From Clitoria ternatea (lineage: Eukaryota > Streptophyta > Magnoliopsida > Fabales > Fabaceae), in NCBI GenBank assembly GCA_037962975.1, contig CM075676.1:96914001-96978000 (forward strand): a stretch of DNA of 64,000 bases, read 5' to 3'. Every line of letters starts with the position of its first letter. Position 1 is the first letter of the stretch. This document shows positions 11,888-23,660 of this stretch, one piece after another. The notes beneath the pieces were generated by a model, which made no database searches, was not told the DNA's origin, and saw only the letters and a list, made by a program, of their open reading frames with translations. The translations under genes and the position numbers were made by a program.

Positions 11888-13157
11888 AAATGAAAGGGTT
11901 CAATTACCAACTCTCAGAGTTGTGTCGTCCATGACTAAATGCGTCGATTTACAAGTCAAATAACACAGTCGTTTTAAATTCATGGGCGCTAAAACAATGT
12001 CAATTTGCTAAAGGGCCTCTCCATTGGGCCCAAAAGTTTTAAAAATTGTAAGCCCATTAAGCCCTAAACGACGGTTACTGAGATTTACGCCTCAGACGCA
12101 ATAATTGCTCGCACACGTGATTAAAGGCATTTAATGCCTAATCATGCGACGCAATTTATGCTTTACAGTCGTTACTCGAATTTCAAGAGTCTTCATTTTC
12201 AAGAAACTTTTGAAATTCTCACACAACGAATCTTTGTCTGAATCCGTTGTAACAACATCACGACATCGGAGAATTCCTTTAAAGAACGGTTCTTCATGAT
12301 ATAATAATACGTGTGTAAGAAAACATTTTCCGCATAAGTATACCGGCATCTAGACCTCTCGCAGGTCGGATAGCTTATGTGAACAACTACACAGTCCCTC
12401 ACACAAGCTAGGGGACATATGATCCGGCCTAGATACCGGTATTCGTTCTACAAGATATATTTCAACGTCTTTGACAGTTTACCAACGTGCAATCGGTGTC
12501 ATCGGTATACATCCGGACTCTAATTCCGTATCAGGCGCTCTCCCTATACTGGTTGTCCAGGATAACACCATGACACCGGATAACATACACGTCACCATAC
12601 AGAAGACAAAGGGCATTGCTATAGGGACCGATCAATAATTCCCCACACTACGAGCCAAAATCTGCTCACGGGAATGATCAACTTGTCCCCTAAGACCAAC
12701 CTACACTCCCTACGCTCAATATAAAATAGCCACTTGACCCAATCATACTGGCAAGTGCGCAATAAAATAATAATTTATAATATTATTGGAGGTTAGTGGT
12801 TCCCCACTAACGAATCCTCGTATATCGAGCCAATTAGGTATATGAACTTTCTTCATCAATGGAGAGGGGGATCTTCGACTATTTTTCAACTTACAATTAC
12901 TCTCTGAAAACATTCCTCACTTGGAATATTATCACTGACTTGAGCGTCGAAGAATCTTTGCAGGTGACACCACCTTTCGCCCATATCAACGCGTAAGGAC
13001 GGTGTGAAGACCTCCAGGACGCCCAATCCGCTCTCATCATACAGAGACATCGGATACAGAAACCGGATACTCATATAACTGGTCTTCAGAGACGTAATCA
13101 TTTTACTATTTGTGACTGGCCCGACACCGGATCTCTTGACCCCGGTTCTGGACAGAT
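11888..13157. other. Non-coding upstream half of the copy B module
   Basis: No gene. It contains the 25-bp block shared with copy A (12393-12417) and lacks the 65-bp tandem repeats. It ends abruptly at about 13157, where LTR sequence of the next element begins. Confidence 0.5.
12114..12131. promoter_or_regulatory. Conserved ACGTG-containing 18-mer upstream of copy B
   Basis: Identical to 7840-7857 in sequence and nearly identical in distance to the TATA box. The rest of the upstream DNA has diverged, which makes this match stand out. Confidence 0.5.
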
Positions 13158-14934
13158 CAAAAGGATATCTTTATCTCTAGTTATACCTAAACTATAAATG
13201 TATGTTCATGCTGAAAATCTGCTGACATGAATCACTATTTGTATTTTTAAAACTGGGAATTTTGTGATGAGAATTAGTGTTTAGTGTCTTCATAAAGGTT
13301 TTAGATATTTGTGTTATGAGTAATTTAGAACTGGTCTCTTGCCAAAATTATTTTTGTAGCTCCAGAAACGTTGAATTTACTAATATATGTACGTTTTGTT
13401 ACTTTCTTTGAGATAGTTTAGTATACTATGAATTTGTGATATTTCTGTTTGGATTTGGAATTTTTGGTCTTCATAAACATTATAGATAATGAAATTATTG
13501 AAACATATAACTTGGTCTCATTCAAAAATTATTTTTATACCATGAGTTATAGCTAATTTACTAACGATTGCCAAACCAGTAAATTTTCTAACAATTGGTG
13601 ATAATGAAAAATGATAACCTATTGACTATTTTGTGATGTTTCTGTTTAGAATTTAAAATTGTGGTCTTCATGAATGTTGTAGATAATTTTGTTATGGAAC
13701 TACAAAAAGTGGAATTACTTAAAAAGGATTTGATTTGCTCATGTTATGGTCTTGTTACTAATGTATGTTGCTGTTGTAAATTTCTGAAATTTACCTATGA
13801 TGATTATTATGGATGAAAATGATATTTTCCATGGGGGTAATGATTTATTTATGAATTATTGAGGGATTATTGATTATTGTGGATGTTATTGAGTGTCCTA
13901 TGGATGTCATACAGTATATATTTGTGATGAATAATTATGAATGACTAAATTAATGTATACATGAATGCCTTGTGGTTTATTGAGATATGTTGTTGAATTG
14001 TAAATCCATGATTTTGAGAATTGATATATGTGATGTGTCCTTTGAGGACTTATGGCCTTCAAGTGATTATGGAAGTATTGATATCATGGTATGTTAAATT
14101 GATAAAGAGAATTAAAGGCATTCATGCATCATAAGCATTTGGACACACCATGGAATTTAAGGGTTCCATGATTGCCGGCCCTGGTGGGGGGTTTACTCTA
14201 TGATGAGTTAAGGCCTTATTTTCGTTAAGCGCCATGAAGTGTAGGGATTCATGGTTTATGCTAAGTCCTACTTGTGTACTTTGGTACTTGAGCGCCATGA
14301 AGGGTAGGGATTCATGGTATATGCTAAGTCCTACTTGTGTACTTTGGTACTTGAGCGCTACGAAGGGTAGGGATTCGTGGCATTATGCTAAGTCCTACTT
14401 GTGTCTCTGAGACTTTTTACTGCAGTATTCTCACTAAATCAAAATGGATCCAGCATGACATCATTTAACTAAATTAAAGATTATTAAATGTAAATGACCT
14501 TGTTTGGCATATTCATCATATCATAATTGTTTGTTGATTGTGTTTGTGCAATTTTACTTATTTTATATTTATTTTATATTTTATCTCACTCTTACATTAT
14601 TTTTACAGTGCACGCTTCACAGAATGACGAGTGGTGTAATTAATGAAGTTTTTATGTTTTATTGCTTAGACTTTGATTTCATTTGAGATTTAATGTGTTG
14701 TAATAATATTATGTACCCCATACTGCAATCTTATTTATCATTTTTGCTATGTAAATGTATTATGTTTTATTCGTTCACGACTAGTATGCATGATAATATT
14801 CCGTATTTATCAATTTTTACGGGACCTCAGAATTTAAATTACGAATTTCAAAATAATTCTTTAAATGCGAAAAATTTATTTTAAATATTTGGGTTAATTA
14901 ATTGGAATTTGTAATTTGGGTTTTGGGTATCACA
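13158..14934 (+). repeat. 5' LTR, truncated at its 5' end
   Basis: Matches the last 1.78 kb of the 3' LTR and ends in ...TATCACA just before the PBS. The first about 1.3 kb of LTR is absent, and the junction abuts the copy B module. Confidence 0.9.
14226..14410 (+). repeat. Three-unit 63-bp tandem repeat in the 5' LTR
   Basis: Units share GCGCCATGAAG, GGGATTCATGG and ATGCTAAGTCCTACTTGTGT. The same array occurs in the 3' LTR at about 22033-22215. Confidence 0.9.
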
Positions 14935-14938
14935 ATGG

Positions 14939-14950
14939 TGGTATCAGAGC
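14939..14950 (+). other. Primer-binding site for initiator Met tRNA
   Basis: TGGTATCAGAGC, the complement of the 3' end of plant initiator Met tRNA, lies four bases after the LTR end. It primes minus-strand DNA synthesis. Confidence 0.9.
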
Positions 14951-15169
14951 ATTTTCAAAAATTCAGGGCCAATTGCTATGACATGTATTATTTCCTTGAT
15001 ATACTACATGAATTGTTTGGCTACTTGCTTGATAATATGTTAAGTATGTATTATATGACTTGTTGCCTAACTGATAAATTGTAGAGTACTTATAGTTGTG
15101 TTATAATCTTATAATTGTATACAATATACTTTCCCTTAGAATTAGTATAAACCAAACTACGAATGTAGG

Positions 15170-18100
15170 ATGGCAACAAACAATAACAACATTATGGCAT
15201 CCGCTTTCAACCGTTTGGCCAAGGTCTTGGAAAGGCAAAATCAACCAAGAAGTACTGGAGGAGTTCACGGATTGGATCCCTTCTTGAAAAGGAAGCCATC
15301 ACAGTTTAAAGGAGGCTATAATCCAGAGGTAGCATACCTATGGGTTAAGGAAATGGAACGCATCTTTCGATCTTTACCCTGTAAAGAATTCGAAAAGGTA
15401 GAGTATGCCACCTACATGATGATTGAGGAAGCAGAGAACTGGTGGATCCATGTCAGGATTCGTATGACTGAGACCGACAGACCATTGGACTGGGCTAACT
15501 TCAGAGACTATTTTCTGGAGAAATATTTTCCAGCAAGTGTGAAGAGCCGAAAAGAGATGGAATTCATGGAGCTGAAACAAGGCTCAATGTCTGTTGGTGA
15601 GTATGCTGCTAAATTTGAAGAGTTATCCCTCTTTTACCCTTCTTTCCAATAGGCAGGTGCTGAAGCCTCAAAGTGCGTCAAGTTCGAGAATGGTTTGAAT
15701 CTTGAAATCAAAAAGGCTATCTGTTATCAAGAAATTCGGAGCTTCTTAATCCTGATCAATAAATGCCGAATTTTTAAAGAAAACCACCAAGCTAGATTGA
15801 CTCAAGAGAAGATCAATAGACAACTGAGACCTCAACCAGTTACCTTCAAAAGGAAAGGATTATTCTATCCAAATTGTTTCAAGGGAGGATCATCATCATC
15901 TTCTGAGAGACGCAACAATCATGTGAATATAAAGTGTCATAAGTGTGGAAGTAATCACCATATACGTGACTACAACAGACGCCTAGAAGATGTCACTTGT
16001 TTTCGATGTAATCAGAAAGGTCACATCAGCCTAAATTGTCCACAGAATCGTCAAATCAATAACAACAATAACAACAATAACACCATGAATAATCGAAGAG
16101 GTTCTAGTTATCAAGGAGGCCGTGGAGGAAACACGCGTGTTGTTCAACCTCTAAGATAGAATTGGGAGTCAACAGACAAGAGATTACAACCAGCAACAGG
16201 AAGAGTCTTTGCCATCAGCGGTTCAGAGGCAGACCAAGCAGATGACCTTGTGCAAAGTAAGTGTGAGATCAATGGTACCATTTTATCTGTATTGTTTGAT
16301 TCTGGTGCTACACATTCTTTTATTTCTGAGGAGTGTGTTAGACGTCTTCAATTATCTGTAAAGTCTATTATGTATGACCTGATTGTTTCTACTTCCACCG
16401 GTACACAACTTAGGACTACTAAGGTGTGTAACGATTGTTCTGTGCTCGTAGAAGGTAGAAACTTTCTTGTCAATCTTGTTTGTTTACCTTTGAAGGATCT
16501 GGAAGTAATTCTAGGGATGAACTGGTTATCGATGAATCGAGTCTTGGTGGACTGTCATAACAAGACCGTGATATTTCCATCAGAAGGAAACACTATTTCT
16601 GACAATCCCAAGATCTTTGCTTTAAAAGGAGAAATTCAATTGTTTGCCTTAGTTACTCTTTCCAAAGAAGATGGTGAATCTGAAGCAATTGAGATGCTAG
16701 TTGTCTCAGAATTCCCTGAAGTATTTCCAGAAAATGTCTCAAGTTTACCTCCAGAACGTGAAATAGAATTCTCAATTGACTTAATTCTAGGAGCAGAACC
16801 AGTGTCTAAGGCTCCATATCGTATGTCACCTATTGAACTGGCAGAACTAAAAAAGGAAATTGAAGAGTTGTTGGAGAAGCATTTCATCAGGCCCAGTGTG
16901 TCGCCATGGGGAGCGCCGGTATTGCTCATCAAGAAGAAAGATGGAAGCATAAGATTATGTGTAGATTATCGTCAGTTGAATAAATTGACAGTGAAGAATA
17001 AATATCCTTTGCCAAGAATTGATGATCTAATAGACCAGTTGAGAGGTGCTATAGTATTTTCCAAGATTGATCTACGATCAGGTTATCATCAGATTCGTGT
17101 CAAGTTTGGGGATGCTCCAAAGACAGCCTTTAGAACACGCTATGGTCATTACGAGTATCTGGTGATGCCTTTCAGAGTGACCAACGCCCCAGCTGTATTC
17201 ATGAATTACATGAATCGAGTGTTTCATCCATACTTGGATCAATTTGTTATTATCTTTATTGATGACATTTTGATTTATTCTAAGACTTGGGAGGAGCATG
17301 AAATGCATCTTCGAGTGGTATTGCAGATTTTGAAAGAGAAGCAGTTGTATGCTAAGTTATCTAAATGTGAGTTCTGGTTGAAAGAGGTAAAGTTCCTAGG
17401 CCATGTGATCTCAAGCGAAGGAGTGTCTGTGGATCCTTCTAAAATAGAAGCTGTAACAAACTGGGAGAGACCTAATTCAGTTACTGAGATACGAAGCTTC
17501 CTAGGATTAGCTGGTTATTATCGGAGATTCATTGAGGGGTTTTCTCGAATTGCCTTACCGATGACTCGTCTGACCCGGAAGAATCAACCTTTTGCTTGGA
17601 CGCCAGAATGTGAGAAAAGTTTCCAGGAACTAAAATCGAAGCTTACATCTGCTCTAGTCTTAACTTTGCCTAATCCACAAGAAGACTTTGTGGTTTATTG
17701 TGATGCTTCTAAGATGGGTTTAGGTTGTGTTTTGATGTAGCAACAAAAGGTGATTGCCTATGCTTCTAGGCAGCTGAGGTCGCATGAAATGAACTATCCG
17801 AAGCATGATCTAGAATTAGCAGCGGTGGTATTCGCTTTGAAAATCTGGAGACACCATTTGTATGGAGTCAAGTTTGAGGTGTTTAGTGACCAAAAGAGCT
17901 TAAAGTATTTGTTCGATCAGAAGGAATTGAACATGAGGCAGCGAAGGTGGATGGAATTTCTTAAAGATTATGATTTTGATTTGAAGTACCATCCAGGAAA
18001 AGCAAATGTGGTAGCAAATGCACTTAGCAGGAAATCCATTCATATGGCATCTTTAATGGTAAAAGAGATGGAAATGATAGAACAGTTGAGAGATATGAAC

Positions 18101-19591
18101 TTGGGTATGGAGATGAAATCTTTAAGAAGTATGACCTTGGGAACTTTGAAGATCACCAATGATTTTCTGAAGCTGATAGGTGAAAGGCAGAAAAAAGACT
18201 TGCAATTACAAGAATTAAAAGAGACTCAGGTGAATGGAAAAGATGTGGGATTACAAGAAGGATCAGATGGAATTTGGAGGATTAGAAGCAGAATTTGTGT
18301 ACCAGATGATGTTGATCTAAGAAGGACAATCCTAGAATAAGCACATAAAAGTATGTTGAGCATTCATCCTGGATCAACTAAGATATATCAAGACCTGAAG
18401 AAAAGTTTTTGGTGGCCAAGGATGAAGAAAGAAATAGCTGAATATGTGTCTTCATGTCTGGTATGTCAAAAAGCCAAGGTGGAACACCAGAAGCCATCTG
18501 GTGAACTACAACCATTGGAGATTCCTGTCTGGAAATGGGATGACATTACGATGGACTTTGTGTCAGGATTTCCAAGAACACGTTTAGGAAATGATGCAAT
18601 CTGGGTTATTGTAGACAGATTGACTAAGTTTGCTCACTTCCTCCCAATGAATATGAAGAATTCTCTACAAAAGTTGGCACAATTATATGTGAAAGAGATC
18701 GTGAGACTACATGGTGTACCATCCAGTATTGTGCCAGATAGAGATCCGAGGTTCACTTCCCGATTCTGGGGAAGCTTGCATCAGGAGTTGGGTTCAAGAC
18801 TCCGATTAAGTTCAGCTTATCATCCTCAAACAGATGGATAGTCAGAACGTACCATATAAAGTTTGGAAGACTTACTGCGATCTTTTGTGCTTGAGCATGG
18901 TGGTAGTTGGGAGCAGTTTCTTCCACTGATTGAATTCACGTATAACAATAGTTACCATAGCAGTATTGGTATGGCTCCATTTGAAGCATTGTATGGCAGA
19001 AAGTGTCAAATACCCCTTTGTTGGTTAAAAATTGGTGAAAGTTTGGCGTTAGGGCCTGAAATTATGCAACAGACTACTGAACAAATAAAAATAATTAGAG
19101 AGAAGATGAGGGCATCCCAAGATAGACAAAAGCACTATTACGATAAAAGGAGGAAACCACTTGAATTCCAAGTTGGTGATCATGTATTTTTGAAGGTTTC
19201 ACCTCACAAGGGCATTGGCCGAGCATTGAAAAGTAAAAAGTTGAGCCCAAGGTTCATTGGACCATATGAAATTCTAAAGAAGATCGGCCCAGTGGCTTAT
19301 CAGATTGCACTTCCTCCTCATCTTGCAAATTTGCACAATGTGTTTCATGTATCACAATTGAGGAAGTATGTACAGGATCTCACTTATGTGATTACTACTG
19401 ATGATGTTGAAGTTAGAGAAAATTTGACCATCCCTACAGAACCCACACAGATTATGGAAAGGTTGATTAAACGCCTGAGAAGCAAGGATGTACCATTAGT
19501 GAAGGTTGCATGGAAACAAGGAAATGATGTAACTTTAACTTGGGAGCGTGAAGATGCTATGAGGATGCAATACCCAGAATTGTTCCACTGA
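15170..19591 (+). pseudogene. gag-pol polyprotein, one frame with six in-frame stops
   Basis: The frame opens at the ATG at 15170 and stays the same to the stop at 19591. Gag runs to about 16.15 kb with two zinc knuckles; the second (CFRCNQKGHISLNC) is intact and the first ends in Tyr instead of Cys. Protease has DSGATHSFI (near 16300). RT has LIKKKDGSIRLCVDYR and the FIDDIL catalytic box (near 17260). RNase H starts at VVYCDASKMGLG (near 17695). Integrase has the His/Cys finger (18365-18470) and the core with DFVSGFP, IVPDRDPRF and SSAYHPQTDG, followed by a GPY-like region and a chromodomain-like end. Stops lie at 15650 (TAG), 16157 (TAG), 17738 (TAG), 18338 (TAA), 18839 (TAG) and 18857 (TAA). 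No frameshift is seen. The element cannot make its own polyprotein. Confidence 0.93.
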
Positions 19592-19630
19592 GGGATACGT
19601 TATATTAAATTTTGAGGATGAAATTTTTAT

Positions 19631-19644
19631 TAGGGTGGGAGAAT
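19631..19644 (+). other. Polypurine tract before the 3' LTR
   Basis: TAGGGTGGGAGAAT directly precedes TATAACATCCC, the usual position of the plus-strand primer and LTR start in gypsy elements. Confidence 0.7.
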
Positions 19645-22600
19645 TATAACATCCCAAAAATTTCATTCTCATGTATAATCATTTTGAGTTAGACCGTTAA
19701 TGATATTATCCATTTTATCTCACCTTTCTATATAAATTTGGTTAGGAAAGCATCTTCAATTTAATCTTTTACCATGGTAAATAATTTTAACTTTATACCT
19801 TAGGTAAAATTTAATCAAATAACTTATTACCTATTTCCTTAGTTATTAATTTCTTTGGCTTTTCCAATTACTCTCATCAAATTACCACATACTCCACTCA
19901 AAATGTGTCATCTTGTACACATTTTAATTGTTATTTAGAGTCTGAATTTGGAAATATGGTCAACTACAAAGTTATTCCTCTTTGTCTTAGCTTTCCAACA
20001 AGACCAAATTTGTTAAAATCCATTAATATATGAGAGAGATATGCTTACAATACTGAAATAGTATCAGAATTGATATTTTACTTCAATCATATCATCTTGT
20101 ACATATTTTAATGCCTAGTTAGAGTCCGAATTTAAAAAAAATGGTAAACTAAAAAGTTGTTTCTCGTTGTCTTAGCTTTCCAACAAGACCAAATTTGTTA
20201 AAATTCATTAAGATATGAGAGAGATATGCCCAAAATACCGAAACAGTGTCAGAATTGATATTTACTTCAATCAAACAAGCTACATTATGTAGGCTACGTA
20301 GATAGTCAACAATCCAGCCCATTTTTCTCACCTAAAACCTCCATTATCACCACAATTAATGCACCTAACATCCCACTACAATCCCATTATGAAAAGCGTG
20401 TCCCCCACTTGTCATTTGCATCATTAAATTAACACTACATCTTGTTCCCAAGTCTGAATTCTTAGAACAAGCTAAAGTTAGTGAAGTCTCTCTTTTATTT
20501 TCTTTCATTTTATCCATCAAGTTCACTCTTGATCTGAAGCTAGGACAATAATACAACATTTCAACCACTTTAGGAACCTCCATTAAGGTAAGAGGGGATA
20601 GGGTTGTGAATAAATATGGAATGGGTAGAATTGTATGCTGTTCTAGGATTTTCAGATTTATTTTCGTAACTTGTTACTTAATTTCGAAGCTGAAAATGTG
20701 TGAATTTGACTTTGACTTCTTCGTAAAAGTTGTAGATCTTTTCGTTATGTGAATGTTAAGACTTGAACCAACTGATTTGGATATGTATAGCATGAGTTAT
20801 AGTCAAAATACTACAGTATGTGTGTTCTGGAATATGTATCTTCTATTTTGTGTAAATATTAATATTCTGGGAATTATACATACATATTTAGACTTTGATG
20901 TCTTCATAAAATTTGTAGATATTTATCTTATGGATCTATACAAAGTGATTTCAAGTTAAAAGGATATCTTTAGCTCTAGTTATACCTAAAATACAGAAGT
21001 ATGTTCATGTAGAAAATCTGCTGACATGAATCACTATTTGTATTTTTAAAACTGGGAATTTTGTGATGAGAATTAGTATTTAGTGTCTTCATAAAGGTTT
21101 TAGATATTTGTGTTATGAGTAATTTAGAACTGGTCTCATGCCAAAATTATTTTTGTAGCTCCAGAAACGTTGAATTTACTAACATATGTACGTTTTGTTA
21201 CTTTCTTTGAGATAGTTTAGTATACTATGAATTTGTGATATTTCTGTTTGGATTTGGAATTTTTGGCCTTCATAAAAATTATAGATAATAAAATTATTGA
21301 AACACATAACTTGGTCTCATTCATAAATTATTTTTATACCATGAGTTATAGCTAATTTACTAAATATTGCCAAACCAATAAATTTTCCAGCGATTGGTGA
21401 TAATGAAAAATGATAACCTATTGACTATTATGTGATTATGTGATGTTTCTGTTTGGAATTTAAAATTATGGTCTTCATGAATGTTGTAGATAATTTTGTT
21501 ATGGAACTATAAAAAGTGGAATTACTTAAAAAGGATTTGATTTGCTCATGTTATGATCTTGTTACTAATGTATGTTGCTGTTGTAAATTTCTGAAATTTA
21601 CCTATGATGATTATTATGGATGAAAATGATATTTTCCATGGGGGTAATGATTTATTTATGAATTATTGAGGGATTATTGATTATTATGGATGTTATTGAG
21701 TGTCCTATGGATGTCATACAATATATATTTATGATGAATAATTATGAATGACTAAATTAATGTATACATGAATGCCTTGTGGTTTATTGAGATATGTTGT
21801 TGAATTGTAAATCCATGATTTTGAGAATTGATATATGTGATGTGTCCTTTGAGTACTTATGGCCTTCAAGTGATTATGGAAGTATTGATATCATGGTATG
21901 TTAAATTGATAAAGAGAATTAAAGGCATTCATGCATCATAAGCATTTGGACGCACCATGGAATTTAAGGGTTTCATGATTGCCGACCCTGGTGGGGTTTA
22001 CTCTATGATGAGTTAAAGCCTTATTTTCGTTGAGCGTCATGAAGTGTAGAGATTCATGGTTTATGCTAAGTCCTACTTGTGTACTTCGGTACTTGAGCGC
22101 CATGAAGGGTATGGATTCATGGTATATGCTAAGTCCTATTTGTGTATTTTGGTACTTGAGCGCTACGAAGGGTAGGGAATCGTGGCATTATGCTAAGTCC
22201 TATTTGTGTCTCTATGAGACTTTTTACTGCAGTATTCTCACTAAATCAAAATGGATCCAGCATGACATCATTTAACTAAATTAAAGATTATTAAATGTAA
22301 ATGACCTTGTTTGGCATATTCATCATATCATAATTATTTGTTGATTGTGTTTGTGCAATTTTACTTATTTTATATTTATTCTATATTTTGTCTCACTCTT
22401 ACATTATTTTTACAGTGCACGCTTCACAGAATGACAAGTGGTGTAATTAATGAAGTTTGTATGTTTTATTGCTTGGACTTTGATTTCATTTGAGATTTAA
22501 TGTGTTGTAATAATATTATGTACCTTGTACTGCAGTCTTATTTATCATTTTTGCTATGTAAATGTATTATGTTTTATTCGTTCACGACTAGTATGCATGA

Positions 22601-22741
22601 TAATATTCCGCATTTATCAATTTTTACGTGACCTCAGAATTTAAATTACGAATTTCAAAATGATTCTTTAAACGTGAAAAATTTATTTTAAAAATTTGGG
22701 TTAATTAATTGGAATTTTTAATTTGGGTTTTGGGTGTCACA
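19645..22741 (+). repeat. 3' LTR, about 3.1 kb
   Basis: Starts TATAACATCCC (TGTAACATCCC is usual, so the first dinucleotide looks mutated) and ends ...GGGTGTCACA. The last 1.78 kb matches the 5' LTR with scattered substitutions and small indels. Confidence 0.85.
19908..20278 (+). repeat. Internal tandem duplication of about 185 bp in the 3' LTR
   Basis: Two adjacent diverged copies (about 19908-20091 and 20092-20278), each starting CATCTTGTACA and containing TTAGCTTTCCAACAAGACC and TCAGAATTGATATTT. This part of the LTR is missing from the 5' LTR. Confidence 0.8.
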
Positions 22742-23660
22742 ACGTGACTATGAGAGGAGCTTACTTGTTGGAAACTTTACAAGGTGTAGTTTTTAAGAAT
22801 AAATGGAATGTAAAGAATTTACTAATTTAGTATAGCTAACCGGCACCACAAGTCAAGCACTCTTTTTTCCTACCGAGGTTTTTTCCCACTAAGTTTTACC
22901 TTGGAAGGTTTTTAATGAGGCATGCAGCCGATGAGGCTCAAATGTAGTTCATGAATGAAAGCATATTGATTAATTATTTGTTGAAGTGTTCGTATAACAG
23001 TCAAAAAGCTCTAGGAACAGTGGATCAATTCTAAAGCGGCTAAAGACCAGTCAATATTAACCTCGGGGTGGTTACCAATCCCCAAAGCGGTTAAAAAAAT
23101 TAGTCTCGGAGAAGTTACTAACCTCAGAGTCACTAAGTACAATGTTAAAAATAACCCTGGAGTAGATACCAAACCCTAGAACGATTGAGAACAATAACCC
23201 CGGAGCGGTTACTAAAACCTAGAGTGACTAAAGTTCAAGTTAGCATTTAGATTAATTTCACAATGGTAGCTAAACCCCAAGCAGATTAAGTTTCAGGAAG
23301 ATAGCTTAAAAAGTTCAGAATGGAACACAAATGTCGAATTTATCAATCACTACAAAATTATAATGGATCAATAAAACCATTAAAAGAAAGCTAAGTCAAG
23401 AAAAAAAGAGTGGGCCCGATCTCAAAATAAATATCCTTCATTAATCCAAAAAAATGGGTCGTGCCCAGAATACAAAAAAAGATCAAGGCACTATAGCCAA
23501 CTAACAAAATAAAAAAAATGAAACTCATCTCTTTTACTGAGCAGTTGTGGAATCAAGGATGACTCGTCTCACCCCGACCATTGTCAGCATCAGGAGAGGT
23601 ATCATTTTCATCTTCAGGTAGAGGGACGAAGTCAAAAGGAACGTCGTTGATAGTCTTCCC
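22742..23660. mobile_element. 3' internal remnant of another gypsy element (Tat/Ogre-like)
   Basis: The plus strand near 22745-22815 reads as a decayed integrase C-terminus (GAYLLETLQG, then WNVKNLL). It is followed by the stem-loop-like box TTCCTACCGAGGTTTTTTCC / CTTGGAAGGTTTTTAATGAG, often seen near the 3' end of plant LTR elements. Further right the minus strand at about 23640-23530 reads an acidic stretch (DVPFDFVPLPEDENDTSPD), possibly the end of an antisense accessory ORF. All parts are broken; the lineage call is tentative. Confidence 0.45.
23020..23290. repeat. Imperfect tandem repeats, about 55-60-bp unit
   Basis: Recurring phrases of the type CCTCGGGGTGGTTACCAA, CCCCGGAGCGGTTACTAA and AGAGTGACTAAAG, about five degenerate units. 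Such arrays lie between pol and accessory ORFs in Tat-type elements. Confidence 0.65.

Larger units (their letters stand above)
13158..22741 (+). mobile_element. Ty3/gypsy LTR retrotransposon, chromovirus (Tekay/Del-like), 5'-truncated
   Basis: The direct repeats 13158-14934 and 20960-22741 are nearly identical LTR sequence. Between them are a primer-binding site, a gag-pol frame and a polypurine tract. The full 3' LTR is about 3.1 kb; the 5' LTR lacks its first roughly 1.3 kb. The pol order PR-RT-RNaseH-INT defines Ty3/gypsy. The long LTR, initiator-Met PBS and C-terminal WEREDAM...YPELF segment suit the Tekay/Del chromovirus lineage. A target duplication cannot be scored because the left end is missing. 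Confidence 0.9.

Noticed and set aside
14504..15084. Small open frames in and after the LTR, one repeated at 22311-22493
   Set aside because: Repetition only reflects the LTR pair; no codon conservation or domain.
13158..22741. Target-site duplication for the gypsy element
   Set aside because: The left end is truncated, so no comparison with ACGTG after 22741 is possible.
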